A stretch of 33,708 nt of DNA from an uncultured Pseudomonadota bacterium (GTDB taxonomy: Bacteria; Myxococcota_A; UBA796; SXON01), in assembly GCA_903959175.1 (NCBI GenBank), contig CAJBVW010000336.1, positions 1 through 33,708 on the forward strand. The letters run 5' to 3'. The position numbers and the translations under genes are program-made. The notes beneath the pieces were generated by a model. It did no database searches, was not told the origin of the DNA, and saw only the letters and a list, made by a program, of their open reading frames with translations. This document shows, one piece after another, positions 27,236-33,708 of this stretch (positions within the stretch are counted from its first letter, which is position 1; the number at the start of each line of letters is the position of its first letter).

Positions 27236-28282
27236 CTACTCCTTCGCGTCCCCGTCCCCGCGCGCGAGCCACTCTTCGACCGGGATCTTCCCGGACCCAT
27301 CCGGGAGATCCACGACGTACGCCGGCAGGCCGATCCCGCTGGTCCGTGCGCGCAGGGCCCGGTGCAGCGCCACGCCGCGCGCCGGGTCGACACGGAAGTG
27401 CGCGTTTCCGGCCGCGTGATCGGGGTGGTGCAGGTAGTACGGGAAGACCCGGAGCGACACGAGGCGCTCGGAGAGGGCCGCGAGCACGTCAACGTCGTCA
27501 TTCACGCCGGCGAGGAGCACCGCCTGGTTCAGGACGGGGACGCCCGCGTCCACCAGCCGGCGCAGGGCGTCCTCGACCTCGGGCGTCAGCTCGCGCGGGT
27601 GGTTGGCGTGGACGAGGACCCACACCGGACCGCGCGCGGCCAGCCCCTCGACGAGCGCGGGCGTCACGCGCTGCGGGTAGGTGATCGGCGCGCGCGTGTG
27701 CAGTCGGATGACGGGGATCGACGGCCGCAGCGCGTCGATGACGCCGAACAGCCGCTCGTCCGTGACCGCCAACGGGTCCCCGCCGGACAGGATGGCCTCG
27801 CGCGCCCCGCTCCCCGCCGCCCAGGCCAGTAGGGCGTCCCACTCGGCGGGCGTGGGGTCCTGGCTCTCGCCGGGCTCGTGGTTCCGCCGGAAGCAGTAGC
27901 GGCAGTAGAGGTGGCAGCGCTTCGTCAACAGCAGCAGGACGCGATCCGCGTGCTTGCGTACTCCCCACGCGACCGGGCTCTTGAGGGCATCGCCGACCGG
28001 ATCCGCGTGGTCGTCGGGCGCGGGGAGCGCCTCACGCGCGTCGGGAAGGACCGTGAGGAGACGGGGATCGTCCGGCGCCGTCGCGCCCTCCACGTACGCG
28101 CGGGGGATCCGTACGGGAAACGCCGCGTCCAGACCCTCCCAATCGAGGTTCGCGAGCCACGGCCACCGGCGCAACGCCTCCGGCCGACCGACAAAGGGGC
28201 CGTCGGCTGGCGCCTTTCGATCCGGATGATAGAAGGCGGCCCCTTCTCCTCGATTGCCCCTCCCCGCTGGAGCAAAGCCCAT
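27236..28282 (-). CDS. epmB: EF-P-lysine 2,3-aminomutase (KamA-family radical SAM)
   Basis: A 348-residue radical-SAM/PLP enzyme. The cluster motif is CHLYCRYC with Cys123, Cys127 and Cys130; GGDP (167-170) and RLHTRAPI follow the family pattern, and Lys332 in DGSGKIP is the likely PLP lysine. Location next to efp and epmA points to EpmB, which converts (S)-alpha-lysine to (R)-beta-lysine for EF-P modification, rather than a catabolic lysine aminomutase. The only upstream ATG is 28282, whose bases overlap the efp start on the other strand; TTG 28174, just after GGAGG, would be a shorter alternative, so the N-terminus is uncertain. Confidence 0.88.
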   Translation of the reverse strand: MGFAPAGRGNRGEGAAFYHPDRKAPADGPFVGRPEALRRWPWLANLDWEGLDAAFPVRIPRAYVEGATAPDDPRLLTVLPDAREALPAPDDHADPVGDALKSPVAWGVRKHADRVLLLLTKRCHLYCRYCFRRNHEPGESQDPTPAEWDALLAWAAGSGAREAILSGGDPLAVTDERLFGVIDALRPSIPVIRLHTRAPITYPQRVTPALVEGLAARGPVWVLVHANHPRELTPEVEDALRRLVDAGVPVLNQAVLLAGVNDDVDVLAALSERLVSLRVFPYYLHHPDHAAGNAHFRVDPARGVALHRALRARTSGIGLPAYVVDLPDGSGKIPVEEWLARGDGDAKE

Positions 28283-28853
28283 GTCCTACGAGACCTCCGA
28301 TTTTCGCAACGGCCTGAAGATCGAGCTGGATGGCGATCCTTACACCATCGTCTACTTCCAGTTCGTCAAGCCCGGCAAGGGTACCGCGTTCACGCGCACC
28401 AAGCTCAAGAGCATTCTGTCCGGGTCGGTGATCGAGCGCACCTTCCGCAGCGGTGAGACCGTCGGCGAAGCGGACGTGGAGGAGCAGCCGATGCAGTTCC
28501 TCTACGCCAACGGCGACGTCTACACGTTCATGAACACCGAGACCTTCGACCAGGTCGAGCTCCAGGCGAAGCTCCTCGGAGACGACGCGAAGTTCCTCAT
28601 GGAGAACCTCGACGTGTCCGTGCTCTTCTACAAGGGCCGCGCGGTCAACATGACCCTCCCGAACTTCATCGAGACCAAGGTCACCTGGACCGAGCCCGCC
28701 GTGAAGGGCAACACGTCCCAGGGCGTGCTCAAGATGGCCAAGCTCGAGTGCGGCGCCGAGATCCATGTGCCCATCTTCGTGAGCGAAGGCGAGCTCCTCA
28801 AGGTCGACACGCGCGACGGCGGCTCGTACGTCTCCCGCCTGAACACCAAGTAA
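28281..28853 (+). CDS. efp: Elongation factor P
   Basis: A 190-residue translation factor that binds between the P and E sites and relieves stalling at proline runs. The N-terminal KOW-like domain carries the modification loop VKPGKGTAF with Lys33 (equivalent to E. coli Lys34) at the tip; the OB domains follow, ending in [20 protein letters not shown]. The Lys loop, plus epmB and epmA on either side, predicts (R)-beta-lysylation. GGAG at 28269-28272 precedes the ATG by eight bases. A strong terminator follows. Pro-rich linkers in many neighbouring proteins are natural EF-P clients. Confidence 0.97.
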   Translation: MSYETSDFRNGLKIELDGDPYTIVYFQFVKPGKGTAFTRTKLKSILSGSVIERTFRSGETVGEADVEEQPMQFLYANGDVYTFMNTETFDQVELQAKLLGDDAKFLMENLDVSVLFYKGRAVNMTLPNFIETKVTWTEPAVKGNTSQGVLKMAKLECGAEIHVPIFVSEGELLKVDTRDGGSYVSRLNTK

Positions 28854-28871
28854 GCGGCCCTCCGCCGAAGG

Positions 28872-28899
28872 AAAGGCCTCCGGGATCCGGGGGCCTTTT
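28872..28899 (+). terminator. Rho-independent terminator of efp
   Basis: AAAGGCC plus CCGG pairs with CCGG plus GGCCTTTT around GAT (region 28872-28897), ending in TTTTC. It follows the efp stop by about 20 bases and precedes epmA. Confidence 0.75.
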
Positions 28900-28912
28900 C
28901 TGTTGGTGGGCC

Positions 28913-29749
28913 ATGTTCCCCGAGGCCCCCATCGACGCCCACCGCCTCCGCCAACGCGCCGCGATCGTCCACGCCGTGCGCGACGCCCTCCACGCCGACG
29001 GCTTCCTCGAGGTGCACCCACCCATCGTGGTGGACGGCCCCGCGCTGGAGGAGACCCTCGAGCCCGTCCGCGCCGACGGCCGCTTCCTCCACACGAGCCC
29101 CGAGTTCGCGCTCAAGCGCGTCCTCGCCGCGGGGCTTCCGCGCATCTACAGCATCGTCCCCTGCTTTCGGGACGAGGAGCACGGCCGGCACCACGCCCGC
29201 GAGTTCACCCTGTTGGAGCTCTACTTCTCCAACGCGGGCTACCTCGACCTCCTCCCCGTCGTGGAGGGCCTCGTCGCCGCCGCGGCCCGCGCCGTGCACG
29301 CTCCCGTCCCAACCTTCTCCCGCCGCACGGTCGCGGAGCTGTTCGGGGGCGCGGTCCCCGAGGACGACGAGACCTTCTTCTTCCGTTGGGTCGACTCCAT
29401 CGAGCCTACCCTCACCGAGCCCACGTTCGTCCTGGACTACCCCGCGCGGCACGCCGCCCTGGCCGAGGTCCGCGGCGACATCTCCGAGCGCCTCGAGGTC
29501 TACCTCGGCGGGCTCGAGCTCGGGAACGGCTTCTCCGAGCTGCGGGACCCCGCGGAGCTCCGCGCGCGCTTCCTCCGCTCGGCCGCGCACCGCACCGCGC
29601 TCGGGCGGGCCCCCCACCCCGTGGACGAAGGCGTGATCGACGCATCCGGCCGCATGCCGCGCGCCACCGGCATCGCGATCGGGGTCGACCGCCTGGTGAT
29701 GGCGCTCACCGGCGAGACCGACATCGCGCGCGTCCAGATCCCGCGGTAG
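28913..29749 (+). CDS. epmA: EF-P--(R)-beta-lysine ligase (GenX/PoxA)
   Basis: A 278-residue class II lysyl-tRNA-synthetase-like enzyme without the anticodon-binding domain. It attaches beta-lysine to the EF-P lysine. Motif 2 is seen in CFRDEE followed by [11 protein letters not shown]; motif 3 is [13 protein letters not shown] near the C-terminus; [11 protein letters not shown] is the usual LysRS-like stretch. It is shorter than E. coli EpmA (about 325) mainly at the N-terminus. ATG 28913 starts [16 protein letters not shown], which aligns with the first helix of the family. It lies just after the efp terminator, so it may rely on read-through or its own promoter. Confidence 0.9.
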   Translation: MFPEAPIDAHRLRQRAAIVHAVRDALHADGFLEVHPPIVVDGPALEETLEPVRADGRFLHTSPEFALKRVLAAGLPRIYSIVPCFRDEEHGRHHAREFTLLELYFSNAGYLDLLPVVEGLVAAAARAVHAPVPTFSRRTVAELFGGAVPEDDETFFFRWVDSIEPTLTEPTFVLDYPARHAALAEVRGDISERLEVYLGGLELGNGFSELRDPAELRARFLRSAAHRTALGRAPHPVDEGVIDASGRMPRATGIAIGVDRLVMALTGETDIARVQIPR

Positions 29750-29772
29750 AAGGGGCCGCGCGGAGAGCACGG

Positions 29773-30501
29773 ATGGAACTCGACGGAAAGATCGCCATCG
29801 TCACCGGTGGAAGCCGGGGGATCGGCCGGGCCATCTCGCTGGAGCTCGGCCGGGCCGGCGCGTTCGTCGTGGTGAACTACCTGAAGAACGCCGAGGCCGC
29901 CGAGCAGGTCGTCGCCGAGCTGGGCGGGCGCGGCATCGCCGTCCAGGCCGACGTCGCGACGCAGGAAGGCGTGGACAAGGTCATCGCCGAGGCGGAGGCC
30001 CGCGGCGGCGTCGAGCTCCTCGTCAACAACGCCGGGATCACCCGGGACGGCCTCCTCCTCCGCATGTCGGACGAGGACTGGGACACCGTCATCGACACCA
30101 ACCTCGGCTCCGTCTTCCGCTGCTGCCGCGCCGCCGCCCAGCACATGCTGTCGCGCCGGAAGGGCGCCATCGTGAACCTCACGAGCATCAGCGGCATCGC
30201 CGGCAACCCCGGCCAGAGCAACTACTCCGCCGCCAAGGCCGGCATCATCGCGTTCTCGCGGTCGATGGCCAAGGAGCTCGGCCGTCGCAACATCCGCGTG
30301 AACTGCGTGGCGCCCGGCTTCATCGACACCGACATGACGCACGCCCTCCCCTCCGAGCTGGTGGACGGCGTCAAGCAGATGGTCCCTCTCCGCCGCCTCG
30401 GGAAGCCGGAGGAGATCGCCCCGATCGTGCGCTTCCTCCTCGGCCCCGGCGCGTCCTACGTCACCGGCCAGACCTTCGTGGTGGACGGCGGCCTGTCCTG
30501 A
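29773..30501 (+). CDS. fabG: 3-oxoacyl-ACP reductase FabG
   Basis: A 242-residue short-chain dehydrogenase for NADPH-dependent reduction in fatty acid elongation. The cofactor motif is TGGSRGIG (11-18). NNAG (85-88), Asn110, Ser138, Tyr151 and Lys155 form the catalytic tetrad, and the end FVVDGGLS is typical of FabG. GGAG lies seven bases before the ATG, 24 bases after epmA, so the two may share a transcript. No other fab gene is nearby, so a role in polyhydroxyalkanoate or other acyl reduction is possible. Its last codons and stop are duplicated just downstream. Confidence 0.88.
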   Translation: MELDGKIAIVTGGSRGIGRAISLELGRAGAFVVVNYLKNAEAAEQVVAELGGRGIAVQADVATQEGVDKVIAEAEARGGVELLVNNAGITRDGLLLRMSDEDWDTVIDTNLGSVFRCCRAAAQHMLSRRKGAIVNLTSISGIAGNPGQSNYSAAKAGIIAFSRSMAKELGRRNIRVNCVAPGFIDTDMTHALPSELVDGVKQMVPLRRLGKPEEIAPIVRFLLGPGASYVTGQTFVVDGGLS

Positions 30502-30522
30502 GGGACGGCGGCCTGTCCTGAG
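30483..30522. repeat. Perfect 20-bp tandem duplication at the fabG stop
   Basis: GGACGGCGGCCTGTCCTGAG occurs twice back to back (30483-30502 and 30503-30522). The first copy encodes the last fabG codons and its stop; the second lies in the gap before the nrnA-like gene. Confidence 0.95.
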
Positions 30523-30530
30523 CCGCGCCC

Positions 30531-31523
30531 CTATTCCAGCCCTTCGAGGCGCGGAACCAGCAGCGCCTTGAGACGCGCGCGCACGTCGGCCACGGGGGCG
30601 AGCAGCACGACGCCCGCCGCCTTGGCATGCCCGCCGCCGCCGGCGTCCAGCGAGTGCGCCAGCGCCGCGACGTCGACCCGCCCGCTGGACCGCAGCGACA
30701 GCTTGACCCGCGCGGACGCGCGCTCGACCACGACTACGGCGAGATCGACGCCCTCGGCATGCTGGAGCACGTCCACCACGCCCTCGAGGTCGCTCTCCTC
30801 CGCGCCGAGCTCGGCGCGCATCGCCTGGGTGCACGTCGCCATCGCGAGGCGGCCCCCCGCGAGGAAGTCGGCCTCGTTCAGCAGGCGCGCCAGCAGCCGG
30901 AGCGCCGGCAACCGCCGCTCGACGAGCACCTTGAGCATGATGCGCGCGTGGTCGATACCGGTCTCGAGCAGCTCGGCCGCGATCCGGTGGGTGGACGCCG
31001 CCGTGTTCGAGTACCGGAAGCCGCCCGTGTCGAAGATGATGCCGACGTAGAGCATCGCGGCGAGATCGGCGTCCAACGGGACACCCCACGCCTTCAGGAG
31101 CGTGTAGACCATCCCGCAGGTGCTCTCGGCCGCCGGATCGAAGAAGGCCACGTCGTAGCCGGCGAGATCGGTGGAGCGGTGGTGGTCGACGATGCCGGTC
31201 CACCGTGCGCCCGCGAAGGCGCGCGCGACGGGCGGGTAGAGGCGATCCTTGTCGCCGTCGAGCACGACCACGCCGTCGTAGGCGCCGACCTCGGCGTCGG
31301 GGACCATCGCCGCGGCGCCGGGGAGCCATCCGTAGCGCGCCCCGGGGACCCCCGCGACGTCAACCCGCGCGCCGGGGGCACGGGCCGCCAGGAGCCGCTG
31401 GAGGGCGAGGCAGGCGCCGATGCTGTCCCCGTCCGGCCCCTCGGGGCCCGTGAGCAGCACGGCCCCGCCGCGGAGCCCGGACTCCCGCACCAATTCCAGC
31501 AATTGTTCCGCGATCTCGACCAT
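30531..31523 (-). CDS. nrnA: DHH-family phosphoesterase, NrnA-like
   Basis: A 330-residue metal-dependent phosphoesterase. The DHH domain shows GPDGDS (D31, D33), LDGDKD near 89, the signature VDHH (D113-H115) and FDTGGF (Asp165). The DHHA1 domain ends with the substrate-binding GGGGHAKAAG (295-304). The arrangement matches NrnA, which degrades nanoRNA or linear cyclic-dinucleotide products and dephosphorylates pAp. ATG 31523 has GGAAG upstream. It is divergent from the helicase across 134 bp, and RNA-turnover roles for both make the pairing sensible. Substrate choice among nanoRNA, pAp and pGpG is not decided by sequence alone. Confidence 0.88.
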   Translation of the reverse strand: MVEIAEQLLELVRESGLRGGAVLLTGPEGPDGDSIGACLALQRLLAARAPGARVDVAGVPGARYGWLPGAAAMVPDAEVGAYDGVVVLDGDKDRLYPPVARAFAGARWTGIVDHHRSTDLAGYDVAFFDPAAESTCGMVYTLLKAWGVPLDADLAAMLYVGIIFDTGGFRYSNTAASTHRIAAELLETGIDHARIMLKVLVERRLPALRLLARLLNEADFLAGGRLAMATCTQAMRAELGAEESDLEGVVDVLQHAEGVDLAVVVVERASARVKLSLRSSGRVDVAALAHSLDAGGGGHAKAAGVVLLAPVADVRARLKALLVPRLEGLE

Positions 31524-31582
31524 CCGGCTTCCAGAGAACCCGGAAGCCTATTGCAGCCGCCCCACCGCGCAAGCGCCCCCGG

Positions 31583-31641
31583 TTGCGATGAGCCGCAATC
31601 GGGATAAAAGGCACCCCTTTGTCGAGCGATACGCGCTCGAC
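31583..31641 (+). promoter_or_regulatory. Putative promoter and 5' stem-loop of the helicase gene
   Basis: An 8-bp perfect stem GTCGAGCG/CGCTCGAC (31621-31628, 31634-31641) with loop ATACG lies seven bases before the GGAG ribosome site. Upstream, TTGCGA (31583-31588) and TAAAAG (31605-31610) with a 16-base spacer are a weak promoter candidate. DEAD-box helicase genes often carry structured leaders, so control by mRNA structure is possible. Confidence 0.35.
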
Positions 31642-31657
31642 CGTTCCTGGAGAGCCG

Positions 31658-33708
31658 TTGACCGCACCTGAAGACACCCTCACCTCGTCCCAAGAGTCCC
31701 CCTCGCCCGCCCAAGTGGAGCCGGCACCCGGGGACGACGCGGGCCCGGGCGAGCCCACCGAGGGGTCCCCCCCGTCGGCCGAACCCGCCGACCCCGCCCC
31801 TGATTCCCCTGCCACTTCCTCGGCTTCCGACGCCCCCGCGCCCGTGAAGCCCCGCCGCTCCGACTACGTGAGCGACCGCACCTTCGCCGACTTCCCGATC
31901 TCGTCCGAGGTCCTTCAGGGCCTCACCGAGCTCGGGTACGTCACCGCTACGCCCGTCCAGGCGATGACGATCGATCCCGCCCTCGCGGGCCGGGACCTCC
32001 TCGTCCGCGCGAAGACCGGCACCGGCAAGACCTGCGCCTTCTGCGTCCCCGTGGTCGAGCGCATCACCGCCGGTGACCGCAAGCCCCGCGCGATCGTGCT
32101 CGCCCCCACCCGCGAGCTGGCCATCCAGATCGCGCAGGAGTGCACGGGCATCGCCAAGTACAAGGACCTCCGCATCGCCGCGATCTACGGCGGCGTCGGG
32201 TTCCCCGCCCAGGAGCAGGCACTCCGCGACGGCTGCGAGATCGTCGTCGGCACCCCCGGCCGCATCCTCGACCACATCAAGCGCGGCAACCTCGACCTGT
32301 CGGCGGTCTCCTTCGCCGTCCTCGACGAAGCCGACGAGATGCTCTCGATGGGCTTTCTCGAAGATGTCCGCAAGATCCTCGACCGCACGCCGAAGTCGCG
32401 CCAGAACCTGTTCGTGAGCGCCACGATCAACGAGTCGATCAAGGGCCTCATCCGGAACTACCTGAAGGATCCGGAGGAGATCTACCTCTCGGTCGACGGT
32501 GAGAACGTCTCGAACATCGCGCACGTGCTGTACGAGACCAGCCCCGACTACCACAAGGCCCGCGCCCTCATCGACCTCATCGAGCTCGAGCGGCCCGCGT
32601 CGGCGCTGATCTTCTGCAACACCCGGGAGGACGTGAACACCGTCTACTCCTTCCTCGACCGCCAGGGCATCGGCGTCGAGATGATCAGCGGCGAGCTCGC
32701 CCAGAACCGCCGCGAGAAGGTGATGGCCCGCGTCAAGGCCGGCGCCGTGCAGTACCTCGTCGCGACGGACGTGGCGGCCCGCGGCATCGACATCTCGGAC
32801 CTCTCGCACGTCATCAACTACGCGCTCCCCGACGATCCGAACGTCTACATGCACCGCTGTGGCCGCACCGGGCGCATCGGCAAGACGGGCATCGCGCTGA
32901 CCCTCGCCGGCGGCGCCGACTTCTCGACGCGCCTCACGCTCGAGCGCCAGCACAAGATCCTGTTCGAGGTGAAGCACCTCCCGACCCCCGACGAGAGCAA
33001 GAAGCTCCAGGCCGACCGCATCGCCCGCGCCCTGAAGACGGCCGCCGGCACCATGGCGTACGAGGCCTACATCGACGTGGTCAAGGCCATCAAGGAGCGC
33101 CCCGACGCCGATCAGGTGCTCGCGGTGGCCCTGCGCGGCTTCTTCCAGTGGGACCAGGCGCGCCGCGCCGCTGCAGCCGAAGAGGCCGAGGGCGGTGGCG
33201 AGAACGCCTCCGGAGAGGCGCGTGACGATCGCGGCGATCGCGGCCCCCGCGACGACCGTGGCCGCGACCGCGATCGCCCCCGTGACCGCGATCGGGATCG
33301 CCCCCGCGACGACCGCCCCCGCGGCGACGACCGCGGCCGTGACCGTGATCGCCCCCGTGAGGCCCGCTCCGACGCCCCCCGTGACGGCGGCCGCTCCGAC
33401 GCCCCCCGGGAAGTTCGTGGTGATTCCCCTCGCGAAGCCCGCTCCGACGCGCCCCGCGAGGTCCGCAGCGACGCCCCCCGCGGCGACCGCAACGACCGCG
33501 GCGAACGCCCGCCCCGCGAGCCCCGCGCCGAGCGTACGGACGCTCCGCGTGAGCCCCGTGAGCCCCGCGAGCCCCGCGAGCCCCGCGCCGAGCGCACCGA
33601 CGCCCCGCGCGAGCCGCGTCCGCCCCGTGAACCCCGCGCCGAAGGCACGGGCGAGCCGCGCGAGCCGCGTCCTCCCCGCGAACCCCGTGAACCGCGCGCC
33701 GAAGGCAC
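31658..33708 (+). CDS. DEAD-box ATP-dependent RNA helicase, 3' end beyond the window
   Basis: At least 683 residues, running off the edge with no stop. A Pro/Glu/Ser-rich extension (1-65) precedes the core. Motifs: Q region TPVQ, I AKTGTGKT (118-125), Ia PTRELA, Ib TPGRI, II DEAD (223-226), III SAT, V ATDVAARGID, VI HRCGRTGR (399-406). From about residue 525 the tail is low-complexity Arg/Asp then Arg/Glu/Pro repeats, an RNA-binding style. It should remodel RNA or ribosome intermediates, as DeaD/CsdA or RhlE do. The start is TTG 31658 with GGAG five bases upstream; an in-frame TGA at 31589 limits the frame, and TTG 31619 is a weaker alternative. Confidence 0.92.
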   Translation, partial: MTAPEDTLTSSQESPSPAQVEPAPGDDAGPGEPTEGSPPSAEPADPAPDSPATSSASDAPAPVKPRRSDYVSDRTFADFPISSEVLQGLTELGYVTATPVQAMTIDPALAGRDLLVRAKTGTGKTCAFCVPVVERITAGDRKPRAIVLAPTRELAIQIAQECTGIAKYKDLRIAAIYGGVGFPAQEQALRDGCEIVVGTPGRILDHIKRGNLDLSAVSFAVLDEADEMLSMGFLEDVRKILDRTPKSRQNLFVSATINESIKGLIRNYLKDPEEIYLSVDGENVSNIAHVLYETSPDYHKARALIDLIELERPASALIFCNTREDVNTVYSFLDRQGIGVEMISGELAQNRREKVMARVKAGAVQYLVATDVAARGIDISDLSHVINYALPDDPNVYMHRCGRTGRIGKTGIALTLAGGADFSTRLTLERQHKILFEVKHLPTPDESKKLQADRIARALKTAAGTMAYEAYIDVVKAIKERPDADQVLAVALRGFFQWDQARRAAAAEEAEGGGENASGEARDDRGDRGPRDDRGRDRDRPRDRDRDRPRDDRPRGDDRGRDRDRPREARSDAPRDGGRSDAPREVRGDSPREARSDAPREVRSDAPRGDRNDRGERPPREPRAERTDAPREPREPREPREPRAERTDAPREPRPPREPRAEGTGEPREPRPPREPREPRAEG
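33225..33708 (+). repeat. Low-complexity coding repeats in the helicase tail
   Basis: Imperfect short repeats encode RDRDRPRD-like units, then SDAPRE units, then REPREPREPRE runs. Codons for Arg, Asp, Glu and Pro dominate, and identical blocks recur at 33540-33610 and again near the window end. The stretch is prone to copy-number change and assembly error. Confidence 0.8.

Noticed and set aside
33112-33708. Minus-strand Ser/Arg/Gly repeat frame
   Set aside because: Complement of the helicase tail repeats, not an independent gene.
33225-33708. Repeats resembling a CRISPR or satellite array
   Set aside because: The units are short, imperfect, in frame with the helicase and have no spacers.

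Overview
The window is a very GC-rich, gene-dense bacterial chromosome segment. It reads as a Gram-negative, aerobic, probably delta-proteobacterial/Myxococcota-type genome. That is an inference from the alternative complex III (ACIII) operon, a RegB/RegA-type redox two-component system, a TonB-dependent receptor, many small lipobox-bearing proteins, a protein with a DUF4388-like domain and a degenerate J-like domain, and strong G/C third-position bias. I see no phage, transposon, CRISPR array or defence island. Genes are mostly intact and tightly packed, many with 4-base stop/start overlaps.

Layout. 1-3135 (+): a GH65 disaccharide phosphorylase coupled to a tandem universal stress protein. 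3176-4630 (-): a YceI-family lipoprotein and uracil-DNA glycosylase. 4804-5721 (+): a beta-propeller lipoprotein, facing 5757-10729 (-), a unit read as regB > regA > TonB-dependent receptor (with its own TonB-like domain) > small acidic lipoprotein. A tRNA-Thr(CGT) with clear promoter and terminator sits just upstream at 10801-10876 (-). 10919-16417: accessory lipoproteins, an FAD oxidoreductase, a NUDIX hydrolase, rsmD, a cysteine-rich lipoprotein, a 63-residue acidic protein and a monohaem cytochrome c lipoprotein.

16671-24792 (+) is the centrepiece: actABCDEF, the full ACIII quinol:electron-acceptor oxidoreductase (pentahaem ActA, fused FeS/molybdopterin-fold ActB, NrfD-like ActC and ActF, ActD, monohaem ActE). 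Its last gene overlaps a DUF4863-type cupin by four bases. A 1-Cys peroxiredoxin follows behind a strong hairpin. No terminal oxidase genes are adjacent.

25523-30501 holds a DUF4388/J-like/TPR-like protein and a complete elongation factor P beta-lysylation set (epmB divergent from efp, then epmA), followed by fabG. 30531-33708 holds an NrnA-like DHH phosphoesterase divergent from a DEAD-box RNA helicase that runs off the window inside a low-complexity Arg-rich tail.

Most novel-looking points: a TonB energy-transducer domain fused to an outer-membrane receptor; the ACIII operon extended by a cupin, with histidine-rich tails on three subunits and a retained Cys4 motif in ActB; divergent efp/epmB start codons that share bases; and lipoprotein-like genes whose starts are pinned by in-frame stops yet leave only eight residues before the lipobox cysteine.
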